DNA of 64,000 bases, taken from assembly GCF_013408655.1 (NCBI RefSeq), contig NZ_JACCBP010000001.1, positions 2,728,001 to 2,792,000 of the forward strand, given 5' to 3'. This DNA is from Pigmentiphaga litoralis (GTDB lineage Bacteria > Pseudomonadota > Gammaproteobacteria > Burkholderiales > Burkholderiaceae_B). The position numbers and the translations under genes are program-made. The notes under the pieces were generated by a model that saw nothing but the letters and a program-made list of their open reading frames with translations, was not told where the DNA came from and did not search any database. Numbering within the stretch: position 1 is the stretch's first letter; the number at the start of each line of letters is the position of its first letter. Positions 45,007-55,448 of the stretch are shown piece after piece.

Positions 45007-45687
45007 ATGCATGACATCGATATCCGTCCCCACATCATCGACCGCGTGGTTGCGCGGCGGGGACGCCACCACCTGTTCGACCGGATCGATGCCAAGACGA
45101 CGGCATTGGTCGTGATCGACATGCAGCCCACCTTCGTGGCCGAAGGCGGCGCGGGCGAGGTGCCGATGTCACGCGGCATCGTCCCCAACATCAACGCCGT
45201 GGCGCAGGTATTGCGGGATCGCGGCGGTGTCGTGGTGTGGGTCGTGCACGCCAACGCGCGCATCGGTGATTCATCGGACTGGTCGGGCTTCTACGACCGC
45301 TTCGTGGCGCAGGACGTGCGCGCGCGCACCATCGAAATGAACGCGCCACGGCCCACGTCGGACGCCCTGTGGCATGGCCTGGACGTGCATCCGTCAGACG
45401 TGCACATCGTCAAGAACCGCTACAGCGCGCTGGTCAGCGGATCGTCGGGGCTGGAGCGCAGTCTGCGCAGCCTGGGCATCACCAACCTGCTGATTGCCGG
45501 CACCAAGACCAATGTGTGCTGCGAGTCGACCGGCCGCGACGCCATGATGCTCGACTTCTTTCCGATCATGGTGTCGGACTGCCTGGCTGCGTTGTCGGAT
45601 GAAGAACACCGCGCCACGCTGGAAACTTTTATCCAGCAGTTTGGCGATGTCATGACGTCAGGCGAAGTGGCCGAACGTTTGAAGTAA
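45007..45687 (+). CDS. Isochorismatase-like cysteine hydrolase
   Basis: 226 aa from the ATG at 45007. The catalytic triad of the family is visible: Asp in LVVIDMQPTF (about residue 38), Lys in HIVKNRYSAL, Cys in TKTNVCCESTGRDA. Such enzymes cleave amides (maleamate, nicotinamide, biuret) or isochorismate. The operon context suggests deamidation of an aromatic or dicarboxylic amide; unproven. Last gene before the hairpin at 45691. Confidence 0.88.
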   Translation: MHDIDIRPHIIDRVVARRGRHHLFDRIDAKTTALVVIDMQPTFVAEGGAGEVPMSRGIVPNINAVAQVLRDRGGVVVWVVHANARIGDSSDWSGFYDRFVAQDVRARTIEMNAPRPTSDALWHGLDVHPSDVHIVKNRYSALVSGSSGLERSLRSLGITNLLIAGTKTNVCCESTGRDAMMLDFFPIMVSDCLAALSDEEHRATLETFIQQFGDVMTSGEVAERLK

Positions 45688-45690
45688 AAA

Positions 45691-45728
45691 AAACAGCCCC
45701 GCCCATGTTTCCACGGGCGGGGCTGTTT
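45691..45728. terminator. Bidirectional terminator after the gentisate operon
   Basis: A perfect 14-bp stem (AAACAGCCCCGCCC, 45691-45704, with 45715-45728) and a ten-base loop. An A-run before it gives a strong T-run on the minus strand for the small lipoprotein gene; the plus strand has TTTCC. Confidence 0.9.
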
Positions 45729-45743
45729 CCTTCCGAACCCTGC

Positions 45744-45971
45744 TTAGCGGTTCTTGCCGACCTGGTCGCCGACCACGCCGCCAATCGCAGCGCCGCCAAC
45801 CGTACCCAGAATGCCGCCGCCCGAGACTGCAGCGCCGACCAGACCGCCGGCGCCTGCGCCGACTGCCGTCGATTTCTGGCGACCCGACATGCCGTCCCAG
45901 GTGGAGCAACCCACAGCCGAGATGGCCAGGGTCGTACCGATGACGAGCTTCGCAATAATGGATGTATTCAT
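45744..45971 (-). CDS. Glycine-zipper lipoprotein (OsmB-like)
   Basis: 75 aa; ATG at 45971 after AAGGAG. Lipobox AVGC with Cys near residue 22, then a glycine-zipper region (VGAGAGGLVGAAVSGGG, GGAAIGGVVGDQVG). OsmB-like outer-membrane lipoproteins are stress or osmotically induced. Single-gene unit ending at the shared hairpin. Confidence 0.85.
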   Translation of the reverse strand: MNTSIIAKLVIGTTLAISAVGCSTWDGMSGRQKSTAVGAGAGGLVGAAVSGGGILGTVGGAAIGGVVGDQVGKNR

Positions 45972-46319
45972 GATGGACTCCTTATAAGCATTGTGTTCGT
46001 TAGCTTGTCCGCGGCCCGAACGCTATTACCTTGTTAACCCACCGCATGACTGTAGGTTGACAGATGTGCATGGGGGCGTGTGTCAGCGTCATCGCATAAC
46101 CATGTCAGAACGTAACGTCACTTTGCAGGTGGAAGAACCCGGTATTTCGCTGGGCGCGTGATGACGGCGAGGGGGACAACCAGACGCCGCGCAAGGCTCA
46201 GGGACTGCTCATCAATAACCCCCTGCTGGACCCACAATGCCGCGTGGCGCGGCGCCGTTACGCGCTGTTTCATGCTGTCGGCTTCCAGGCCACAGCTTGG
46301 TGCAAGAGCGGGGTGCCGA
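45972..46319. other. Gene-free spacer, 348 bp
   Basis: Upstream region of the glycine-zipper lipoprotein and downstream region of the PepSY gene. It holds a short GC hairpin (GCCGCGTGGCGCGGC, near 46231) that could end the PepSY transcript. The plus-strand frame through it has no ribosome site and runs antisense to PepSY, so no gene is called. Confidence 0.6.
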
Positions 46320-46610
46320 TCAACGCAGGCGGCTCAACCAGCTGGATGGCTTGACCACCTCACCCGACACGGGATCAAGGTAGACCTTGACCTTGGCGCC
46401 ATTGCGATCATAGCCTTCGACTTCCCAGCAGCCGTCGTCGGCCTCGACATCGCGTACGTCATAGCCCAGCGCTTCGGCCTTGCTGATGGCCTGGTCGATC
46501 GGGATCCACTTGTCGCGCGGGTGGTAGGGGCACTTGTCGGCGGCGTTGGCGGCGGACATCGTCAACCCGAGGGCCGACACGGCAATCAACAGGGAGGGCA
46601 GCAGACGCAT
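46320..46610 (-). CDS. Small periplasmic PepSY-domain protein
   Basis: 96 aa; ATG at 46610 after CAGGAG; Sec signal ending ANAADK near residue 24. One PepSY domain follows: WIPIDQAISKAEALGYDVRDVEADDGCWEVEGYDRNGAKVKVYLDP (shown only by its ends ISKAEALGY and GAKVKVYLDP). Two Cys (C27, C61) may form a disulfide. PepSY proteins of this size often sit next to PhoP/PhoQ-like systems, as here, and are thought to be periplasmic inhibitors or sensors. Confidence 0.85.
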   Translation of the reverse strand: MRLLPSLLIAVSALGLTMSAANAADKCPYHPRDKWIPIDQAISKAEALGYDVRDVEADDGCWEVEGYDRNGAKVKVYLDPVSGEVVKPSSWLSRLR

Positions 46611-46719
46611 GGAAACTCCTGGAAAGGATCATCGAGACGGCAGCGTAGCAATCGCAGGCCCGTCCATCCTGACCGGCGCTGTCAGCGTTATATCAGTCTC
46701 GGTTTGCTAGGGTGGCGTC

Positions 46720-47115
46720 ATGTCCTGCCGACCTGCCCTTTCGATCCCCCTGCTGGCCTTGCTGCTGGTGGTCCTGCTCGCCGTGTGCGCGCCGCCAGCT
46801 GGCGCGCGCGACAATGACGATGACAAGCGCCACGATCACAGCCATGACAAGGATCGGGACCGGGAACGTGACCGATCACGCGATCGCGACCGGGACCAGG
46901 ACCGCGCTCGCAACGCCATGCTGCAGGGCGAAATCCGCCCGCTGGCGGCCGTGCTCAAGACCGTGCGGGACAAGGTGCCCGGCGAGATCATCGAGATCGA
47001 ACTCGACCGGGAAGACAAGGGGTGGGTGTATGAGGTCAAGGTGCTCACTTCCAACGGGCGGCGCAAGAAAGTCGATGTCGACGCCCATTCGCTCGATATC
47101 CTGAAGATAGACTGA
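46720..47115 (+). CDS. PepSY-domain protein with Asp/Arg/His-rich linker
   Basis: 131 aa. Sec signal ending PPAGARD near residue 29, then about 35 residues of almost only Asp, Arg, His, Lys (DRDRERDRSRDRDRD), then a PepSY domain (LAAVLKTVRDKVPGEIIEIELDRED, WVYEVKVLTSNGRRKKVDVDA). It ends one base before the response regulator, so it belongs to that operon. The charged, His-containing stretch could bind metal; that is inference. Confidence 0.83.
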   Translation: MSCRPALSIPLLALLLVVLLAVCAPPAGARDNDDDKRHDHSHDKDRDRERDRSRDRDRDQDRARNAMLQGEIRPLAAVLKTVRDKVPGEIIEIELDREDKGWVYEVKVLTSNGRRKKVDVDAHSLDILKID

Positions 47116-47116
47116 T

Positions 47117-47782
47117 ATGCGCATCCTCGTAGTCGAAGACGAACCCCGCATTGCGGCCGATGTGCGCACCGGCCTTGAGCGCGCTCAATATGCGGTCGAT
47201 GTCTGCACCGATGGCGAAAGCGCCTGGTTCCAGGCCGGCACTGAAGACTACGACGCGATCGTGCTTGACCTGGGCCTGCCCAAGATGGACGGCCTGTCGG
47301 TGCTCAAGCGGCTGCGGGCGTCCGACGTGACGACCCCGGTGCTGATCCTGACGGCGCGCGATGGCTGGCGCGACAAGGTCGAAGGCATCGACGCAGGCGC
47401 CGACGACTACCTGGCCAAGCCCTTCCAGATGGAAGAGCTGTTGGCGCGGCTGCGCGCGATCACTCGCCGCGCCGTCGGCCAGACGACGTCCCTGCTGACG
47501 GCCGGCCCGGTCGAAGTCGACACCCGCACCCGGCTGGTCACCGTGCACGGCAGCGCCATGCCACTGTCCGCGCTCGAATATCGATTGCTGTCCTACCTGC
47601 TGCATCACCGCGGCCGCATCGTCTCGCAAAGCGAGCTGCTCGATCATCTGTATTCCGGCGATTCGGATCGCGACACCAATGCCATCGAAGCCCTGGTCGG
47701 CCGTCTGCGCCGCAAGCTGGACGTGGACCTGATCGAGACACGGCGCGGTCACGGCTACCTCGTCCCCGACCGGTTTCAATGA
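47117..47782 (+). CDS. OmpR-type response regulator (PhoP/QseB-like)
   Basis: 221 aa. Receiver with VVEDEPRIA, phospho-Asp near residue 51 (IVLDLGLPKMDGL), ILTARDGW, and DYLAKPF; winged helix ending DTNAIEALVGRLRRKLD and RRGHGYLV. Stop overlaps the kinase start (ATGA). Forms an operon with the PepSY gene before it. Confidence 0.94.
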   Translation: MRILVVEDEPRIAADVRTGLERAQYAVDVCTDGESAWFQAGTEDYDAIVLDLGLPKMDGLSVLKRLRASDVTTPVLILTARDGWRDKVEGIDAGADDYLAKPFQMEELLARLRAITRRAVGQTTSLLTAGPVEVDTRTRLVTVHGSAMPLSALEYRLLSYLLHHRGRIVSQSELLDHLYSGDSDRDTNAIEALVGRLRRKLDVDLIETRRGHGYLVPDRFQ

Positions 47783-49149
47783 GTCCGCGGTCCCTGCGAT
47801 TCCGGCTGGTTGGCGCGGCGACGCTGCTGATCGTGCTGGCCCTGGCGCTGGGTGGCATTGGCCTGACCGCCATCTTTGACGAGCAGGCCGAACGCCGCGC
47901 CGCCACCGAACTGGACCTGCACGTCAAGACCCTGGCCGCGCAAGTTCGGCTCGACGCGGCCGGTGCGCTGCAGGTCGACATCCCGCCGCAGGAACCCCGC
48001 TTCGAACAGCCCTATGGCGGGCTGTACTGGCAGATCGATGCGCCGGGCGGCAAGCGGCTTCGGTCCCGATCGTTGTGGGACTTCGTACTGCTCGACCCAC
48101 CCGGCAGCGCCACCGCCCGCGACCTGGACATGCACGAGATACCCGGCCCCGAAACCGCCCAGTTGCTCGCGATCCAGCGCACGATCGTCGTGCCGCAGGG
48201 CGCGAGCGAACAGCGCCTGCAGATCACCGTGGCGGTGGACGAAGCACTGCTGTCGGCCGAACGCTGGTCCTTCCTGGGCCTGCTGCTGCCGTCGTTACTG
48301 GCCCTGGCCACCCTGCTGGTGCTGGCCATGGCCTTCTTCATCCACCTGGCGCTGCGACCCTTCCGCGCCTTGCGCGCAGACCTGGGCGACATCCACGCCG
48401 GCCGGCGCCGTACCCTGTCGCGCGACGTGCCGGAAGAAGTGCAACCTGTCGTTGACGATCTCAACCGCCTGATCGGCTTTCAGGACGCCGCCGTCGAGCG
48501 CGCACGCACCCAGTCGGCCGACCTGGCCCATGGCTTGAAGACGCCCCTGGCCGTGCTCGGCGCCATGGCGCGCACCGCGCGCGACGCCGGCGAAGCCTCG
48601 CTGGCCAGCGGCATCGACGAACAGATCGACGCCATGCGCCGCCACGTCGACCGCGCCCTGGCCCGAGCACGCGCCGGCATGGCCGCCGCCCTCGGCCAGC
48701 AGGCCGCCGATGTGTCCGTGGTCTGCCGCAAGACGCTCCGTATGCTGAAGACCTTGCCCGACGCCGGCGCGCTTACCTGGGCCAGCAACGTGCCCGAAGG
48801 CCTGCGGTTCGCGGGTGACGAAGGCGACCTGACCGAGCTGCTGGCCAACCTGCTGGATAACGCCCGCAAGTGGGCGGCCAGCCAGGTACGCCTGACGGCA
48901 CGGGCAGCCGACGGCCAAGTCATCGTGGTAATCGAGGACGACGGCCCGGGAATGTCCGAAGCCGAAACCGCTCACATCGATCGCGGTCAGCGGTGGGATG
49001 AATCGACGCCCGGGACGGGCTTCGGCCTGGCGATCACGCGCGACCTGGTGGACGCGTATCACGGGCGTTTGAAGCTGGATCGATCCGGCCTGGGCGGGCT
49101 GCGGGTGACGCTGGAGCTGCCGAGCCCGCGGATGCCGGTGAAGAAGTGA
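47779..49149 (+). CDS. Sensor histidine kinase (PhoQ/QseC-like)
   Basis: 456 aa. Membrane segments near 9-32 and 166-190 enclose a periplasmic domain of about 130 residues. HAMP follows; the phospho-His lies in DLAHGLKTPLAVLG near residue 251; N box LLANLLDNARKWA; G boxes EDDGPGMS and PGTGFGLAITRDLV. With the regulator and PepSY genes it makes a PhoPQ-like envelope-sensing unit, ended by the hairpin at 49201. Confidence 0.93.
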   Translation: MSPRSLRFRLVGAATLLIVLALALGGIGLTAIFDEQAERRAATELDLHVKTLAAQVRLDAAGALQVDIPPQEPRFEQPYGGLYWQIDAPGGKRLRSRSLWDFVLLDPPGSATARDLDMHEIPGPETAQLLAIQRTIVVPQGASEQRLQITVAVDEALLSAERWSFLGLLLPSLLALATLLVLAMAFFIHLALRPFRALRADLGDIHAGRRRTLSRDVPEEVQPVVDDLNRLIGFQDAAVERARTQSADLAHGLKTPLAVLGAMARTARDAGEASLASGIDEQIDAMRRHVDRALARARAGMAAALGQQAADVSVVCRKTLRMLKTLPDAGALTWASNVPEGLRFAGDEGDLTELLANLLDNARKWAASQVRLTARAADGQVIVVIEDDGPGMSEAETAHIDRGQRWDESTPGTGFGLAITRDLVDAYHGRLKLDRSGLGGLRVTLELPSPRMPVKK

Positions 49150-49200
49150 TGGCGTGGCGGCGCCAGTTCGATCGCGCCGGCCCACTCGACATCCCCATGA

Positions 49201-49229
49201 AAAAAGCCAGCACGTCCTGCTGGCTTTTT
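49201..49229. terminator. Bidirectional terminator between the kinase and ettA
   Basis: A perfect 12-bp stem AAAAAGCCAGCA/TGCTGGCTTTTT with a five-base loop. The stem's own A and T ends give T-runs on both strands. Confidence 0.92.
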
Positions 49230-49251
49230 CCTTTCCTGCCTTGGTTACGGC

Positions 49252-50919
<1,668 letters not shown>

Positions 50920-50981
50920 GGTGGGTGCTCGATGTGGGGAAGATCAGGCGCCGGCGGGCCAGTCCGCTGCCGGCTGGCCGA

Positions 50982-51998
50982 TCATTCCAGGGTGATGTTG
51001 GCTTGCTTGATGATGTCGCGGTTGTTGTCGTATTCGGTCCGGATCGCCTTGGCGAAGTCGGCCGGGGTGCCGCCCGTAGGCACATTGTCGCTGCTGATCA
51101 GCCGCTCGCGAATATCGGGCATCGCCAGCACGTCGTTGATGACGCCGTTCAGTACCGTAACGAGGGCGGACGGCGTGCCCGCGGGCGCGAAGATGCCGAA
51201 GACCGACATCAGGTTCGCCTTGGGATAACCCAGTTCGGCAAAGGTGGGCACGTTCGGCATGACGTCGACGCGCTGCGGCGCACCGACCGCAAGCGGACGC
51301 AGCTTGCCGGCCTTGATGTGCCCGTTCAGCAGCGGGCCCAGATTGGTGGTCAGCACTTCAAACTGGCCGGCCAGCGCGTCATTCTGCTGCTGGCCACCGC
51401 CCTTGTACGGAATGTGTGTGATGTCGACGTTGGCCGACCGCTTGAATTGTTCCAGCGTGATATGGCCGACCGTAGCCAGGCCCGAGGTGGCCCAGCGCAG
51501 CGCGCCCGGCTTCGCCTTGGCCTGCGCGACCAGCTCGTTCATGGACTGGCCGGTAAAGCCCGGCGTGCCCAGCAGCACCACCGGCGAGAACATGACGCTG
51601 GCGACCGGCGTGATGTCCTTGAACGGATCGTAGGCGACCTTGCTGAGCAGCGGATTCAGCGCCAGCGGGCTGATCGAAGAAAACCCGAGCGTGTAGCCGT
51701 CGGGCGCGGCCTTGGCGACGGCGTCCATGCCGATCGTGCCGCCCGCACCGCCCTTGTTTTCGACGATGACGGGCTGGCCGAGGCGGACCGCCATCTTTTC
51801 AGCCATGGCACGCGCCACGATGTCGCTCACGCCCGCGGGCGGATAGGCCACGATGATGCGCACGGGCTTCAGGGGCCACGAGACCGGGGTGATGGCGGAC
51901 GCGGGCGACGCGCCGACAACGCACGCAGCAGCGGCGAGGAAGAGGCAGAAACGCTTGAGTATCACGGCTTGGAAACTTGCTGGAAGGAAGCCGGACAT
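50982..51998 (-). CDS. Bug-family substrate-binding protein
   Basis: 338 aa from the ATG at 51998; a GTG at 51965 (VILKRFCLF) is a plausible later start since neither has a clear ribosome site. Sec signal ends SPASAIT. Bug hallmarks: VRIIVAYPPAGVSD, ENKGGAGG, APDGYTLG, HIPYKGGGQQQND, MPNVPTFAELG. It stands alone with no enzyme or transporter partner. The space upstream is a 20-bp minisatellite. Confidence 0.92.
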   Translation of the reverse strand: MSGFLPASFQAVILKRFCLFLAAAACVVGASPASAITPVSWPLKPVRIIVAYPPAGVSDIVARAMAEKMAVRLGQPVIVENKGGAGGTIGMDAVAKAAPDGYTLGFSSISPLALNPLLSKVAYDPFKDITPVASVMFSPVVLLGTPGFTGQSMNELVAQAKAKPGALRWATSGLATVGHITLEQFKRSANVDITHIPYKGGGQQQNDALAGQFEVLTTNLGPLLNGHIKAGKLRPLAVGAPQRVDVMPNVPTFAELGYPKANLMSVFGIFAPAGTPSALVTVLNGVINDVLAMPDIRERLISSDNVPTGGTPADFAKAIRTEYDNNRDIIKQANITLE

Positions 51999-52020
51999 TG
52001 TAAGGGATCGCCGGGAGGCG

Positions 52021-52163
52021 GCGTTGGCCGGCGTTGGCTGGGCTGGGCCGGCGTTGCCCGTCGTCGGCTGGCCTGGGCTGGCGCCAGTTGCCCTGAGTTG
52101 GCGTCAGCTGGCCTGAGCTGGCGTCAGCTGGCCTGAGCTGGCGTCAGCTGGCCTGGGCCGGCG
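52021..52163. repeat. 20-bp-period minisatellite
   Basis: Perfect units GCGTCAGCTGGCCTGAGCTG at 52101-52120 and 52121-52140, a near copy at 52141-52160, and progressively decayed copies back to about 52021. It lies between the FUSC gene's stop (52164) and the Bug gene's start. Confidence 0.85.
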
Positions 52164-54551
52164 TCAGGCCGGATGCGCGCGGTCGAGCGACGGCTTGCCC
52201 GGACCGGCATCGCCCGAAGCCGTCGCCTTGGTCGCAATGCCGCTGGTTGCAATGCCGCTGGTTGCCGTCCCGCTGGCCGCCGTGGGCCGTGGCGCAGCGC
52301 CGCCGGCCGCACCCGACGCGTCAGGCGCCCCATTCGCCTCCGCCGCCACGTCACCCGCCGGGTCAGCAGCGTCGATCGCTTCTTCCTGGTTCAGCAAACG
52401 GCTGCCGACCTTGCGGATCGGCGCCAGTTGCCGGGTGATCAGCGCCAGTTGCGTCTGGACCAGGCGGCGCGCGTCGTCGATATGGTCGGGCAGCGCTTCC
52501 AGCTGCGCAGCCAGGCTTTCTTCTTCGGCATTGCGCACCATGATCGGACGCCGATCCGCCAGGCCGATCGCCACTTCGTCCAGAGCCGCGGCCACCCGTT
52601 CGGCCTGCTGCAACATCGCCAGGTCGCCCGGCGCATCCAGTACCGTATCGCCCCGATGCGCACCCAGGCCCGACAGGTAGTTCAACAGCGTGTGCGACAG
52701 CACCAGGAAACGCAGGCCGGTATCCGCATCCCGCCGGAAATGACCCGGCTCGGCCAGGATGTTCGACATGGCCACCGAAAACGCGGAATCGGCGTTATGG
52801 GCATTGCGGCGCGCGGTCCGGTAAGCCAGGTCGTCCAGCTTGCCGGTCCTGTACTGCGCCAGGATCGCCCGCAGATAACGCGCGTTGTTGGCGACCGCGT
52901 TGGAAGCCAGCTTGTTCAGCCGCCGCCCCTGCCAGTCAGGCAGGATCACGAACACGGCCAGCACCGCGATCATTCCGCCCACGAAGGTGTCGACCATGCG
53001 CGGCAGGATCAGGTCGTAGCCGTTGCCCACCTGGTTGAAGCACATCAGCACCAGCAGCGTCATGGCCGCGGTCGCCACCATGTAGCGGCTGGCCCGCGTC
53101 GCAAAGAACACCACACCTGCCACCACCGCAATCACGGCCTGCAGCGACGCCCCGGGTGCCAGCTTGAACAGCGCCCACCCGATCACCAGACCAATCAGGG
53201 TGCCGCCAATTCGCTGCGAGGTGCGCTTGCGCGTCGCGCCGTAGCTGGGCGCCGACACGAACAGCGTGGTGAGCACGATCCAGTAGCCTTCGCTGGGATG
53301 CAGCAGGTGCACCATGCCGTAGCCTACCGCCAGGGCGATCGACAGACGCAGCGCGTGCCGAAACAGCGGCGCGGCGGGCGTCAATTGCAGCTTGATACGG
53401 TCCAGGGCGTCCTTGAAGGACTTGGGCGACCGGTCGAGCAAGGTACTGTCCTGCTCTTCCACCGTGGCCTGCTTGCCCGCGCCCGCCAGCCGCCGGTTCA
53501 AGGCGCCCAGGTTGCCCGACAACGCCGACAGCGACCGCAGCAACCGACTCCATTCCGGCTTGTTCTGCGCACGCAGGTATTCCATGGACGCATCCAGGTC
53601 GTCTTTCGCCTGCTGTGCTTCGCTGTCATTCACGAAGGGCTGGCGCATCTGGATCGCCAGCGCCAGCCGGCGGCACACCCGTCCTTGCGAGCGCAACAGG
53701 CGCTGGCAGCGGAACATGATGTCGCTATGGAAGAAGGTGTCCGCCAGTTCGTTGTAGGGATAGTGGGACGACGACGCGCGCTCGTGCACGTCTTGAGCGA
53801 TGAAGTACAGCGCCAGATAGCGGCTGTTCTTCTGCCCCGGCCGCGCCTGACCTACCCGGCTGAAGATGCTTTCCTTGGCAACATTCAGGGCCGTCACTAC
53901 CTTGCTGTTCAGCTGCGCAAGCTGCAGGCGCTGCGCTTCGGTATCGACACCGCGAACCGGCTCGAACATGGCCGATTTGAGCTTGAGGTAGTCGCCCAGC
54001 GCATGAAACAGCACGGCCAGCTTCTGCTGCACCGGCTGGTGAGCAAACAACGCGCACCACAACACGGATAGCGTGCCGTACCAGGTCGCGCCAATCAGCA
54101 ACAGCGCGGGCTCGCTCCAGAAGTGGTCTGACGTTCCATTGGCGTGCTCCACGCCGATGGTGGTGTAGATGGCCAGGATCAGGGTGGCATAGGCAATCGC
54201 GCGATACCGTTCGCCAATCGCGCCCAGCATCGTCAGGCCGAACGCCGAAATCGACAGCCCCACAACGAACAGCCAGGGGTACGGAAACAGGGCCTTGACG
54301 GACAGGGCCGCCACCGCAAAACAGGCCAGCGTGACGATCTGCGCCCGCAAGCGCCCGCGCCAGCTGTCGTCAGTTTCCGACAACGCGCAGGCGATGATGC
54401 CCAGGAATACCGGAATCAGCGCTTCCTGCTCGTCCAGCCGCCAGCAGACGCCCATGACCGTCGCCAGCGCGATGAACACGCGCAGGCTATAGACAAAGGT
54501 GTCTTGTGCCCAAAGGCGGCGAAGGAAATGGACGAAGGTAGGTGCGCGCAT
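52164..54551 (-). CDS. FUSC/YccS-family inner-membrane transporter
   Basis: 795 aa from the ATG at 54551. Two membrane blocks of about five to six helices (residues about 20-165 and 395-520) flank and precede soluble domains, as in YccS/YhfK and aromatic-acid efflux (AaeB-like) proteins; RIGGTLIGLVIGWALF and YGATRKRTSQR are typical of the second block. The last 65 residues are an Ala/Gly/Thr/Ser tail with repeated ATSGI units, not a family feature. The gene ends at the minisatellite. Substrate unknown. Confidence 0.87.
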   Translation of the reverse strand: MRAPTFVHFLRRLWAQDTFVYSLRVFIALATVMGVCWRLDEQEALIPVFLGIIACALSETDDSWRGRLRAQIVTLACFAVAALSVKALFPYPWLFVVGLSISAFGLTMLGAIGERYRAIAYATLILAIYTTIGVEHANGTSDHFWSEPALLLIGATWYGTLSVLWCALFAHQPVQQKLAVLFHALGDYLKLKSAMFEPVRGVDTEAQRLQLAQLNSKVVTALNVAKESIFSRVGQARPGQKNSRYLALYFIAQDVHERASSSHYPYNELADTFFHSDIMFRCQRLLRSQGRVCRRLALAIQMRQPFVNDSEAQQAKDDLDASMEYLRAQNKPEWSRLLRSLSALSGNLGALNRRLAGAGKQATVEEQDSTLLDRSPKSFKDALDRIKLQLTPAAPLFRHALRLSIALAVGYGMVHLLHPSEGYWIVLTTLFVSAPSYGATRKRTSQRIGGTLIGLVIGWALFKLAPGASLQAVIAVVAGVVFFATRASRYMVATAAMTLLVLMCFNQVGNGYDLILPRMVDTFVGGMIAVLAVFVILPDWQGRRLNKLASNAVANNARYLRAILAQYRTGKLDDLAYRTARRNAHNADSAFSVAMSNILAEPGHFRRDADTGLRFLVLSHTLLNYLSGLGAHRGDTVLDAPGDLAMLQQAERVAAALDEVAIGLADRRPIMVRNAEEESLAAQLEALPDHIDDARRLVQTQLALITRQLAPIRKVGSRLLNQEEAIDAADPAGDVAAEANGAPDASGAAGGAAPRPTAASGTATSGIATSGIATKATASGDAGPGKPSLDRAHPA

Positions 54552-54751
54552 GGTGCCGAGGATGAGCGGATCGCCAAGGAAACCGGCGACTGAACGTCTA
54601 CTATCGCACGGCCTAGGGAAAACACCTAGTGGTTGTTGCTGCAGAGACTCGCAGCTTGACATCGCAGGCGCCGTCCAGCGCCGCTTGGCGACATTTCACC
54701 CGGACAAAGTGACGCCGGGGGGCACCCCTTCAAATCGAAAAAATCCGAAAA

Positions 54752-54798
54752 TTTGCCACATCTGCGCTCTCGGCGCGGTCGGCGGCAAAGGTGGCAAA
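54752..54798. promoter_or_regulatory. Inverted repeat TTTGCCAC...GTGGCAAA upstream of the orphan regulator gene
   Basis: Perfect 8-bp arms at 54752-54759 and 54791-54798, 31 bp apart (about three helical turns), the second arm directly before the ATG at 54801. A candidate operator for autoregulation by the gene product. Confidence 0.4.
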
Positions 54799-54800
54799 AA

Positions 54801-55448
54801 ATGGCGGTTTTTGATTTTGAAGAGTCCTCCGGCGCGCCCGGTCCGGGGGTGTTGCAGATCGCGCTGCCCGCCGGAATTTCCCTGGAGGTTCAGCAGGCAA
54901 TGCAGGTGGCGGTGAACAAGGCGGCGCAAGTCCTAGGGCCCAAGCTGGTTCACGATGCGGATCGGCTGGCGACCTTGCTGGTTGAACTCGCTGAGCCGAC
55001 GTCCGCCTTGATTCAGGAACGGATGCAGCGGCGCCGTGTGATCAGTACGCTCATTCAGAAAACTGAATGGGTCAGCGCGCTCGAGCTTCAGCAAAGCGTG
55101 GTGGCTCATGCGCGTGCCGTCGCGGACTGGAAACGGCGCGGACGGATTATTGGGGTGATGGGTGCGGACGGGAGGGATTTGTACCCGGCCTATCAATTCG
55201 ATGCCGCAATGCGGCCCTTGCCGATCGTCGCCGATATCCTCAAACGGTTTGGCGCGGTGTCGGATCCCTGGCACGTGATTGCTTGGTTTCACACACGCAA
55301 CGTCTGGCTACTCAGACATCACGTCAACTTCCGGGAATTTATCGCACCCAAGGACTGCCTTCATGACACAAAGGCGTTGCATCTGGCGCTCACGCTTCGC
55401 GATCGCAAAGCGGAAGCGCTGGATATCAGACCGCCACCGGCGCCTTGA
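54801..55448 (+). CDS. Xre/MbcA/ParS (DUF2384)-like DNA-binding protein, orphan
   Basis: 215 aa; ATG at 54801 after AAGGTGGC. Middle: a helix-turn-helix-like region ([40 protein letters not shown]) and then the DUF2384-like part ([26 protein letters not shown]). This order is that of antitoxins of RES-type systems. No toxin gene is beside it; downstream is thyA on the other strand, overlapped by 23 bp. The family call is by pattern only and fairly uncertain. Confidence 0.6.
   Translation: MAVFDFEESSGAPGPGVLQIALPAGISLEVQQAMQVAVNKAAQVLGPKLVHDADRLATLLVELAEPTSALIQERMQRRRVISTLIQKTEWVSALELQQSVVAHARAVADWKRRGRIIGVMGADGRDLYPAYQFDAAMRPLPIVADILKRFGAVSDPWHVIAWFHTRNVWLLRHHVNFREFIAPKDCLHDTKALHLALTLRDRKAEALDIRPPPAP

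Noticed and set aside
46158..46817. Plus-strand frame of 219 codons covering the spacer and PepSY gene
   Set aside because: No ribosome site and antisense to PepSY, which has a signal peptide and a good start.
52173..54071. A 632-codon open frame antisense to the FUSC gene
   Set aside because: Arg/His/Gln-rich shadow without a start signal.
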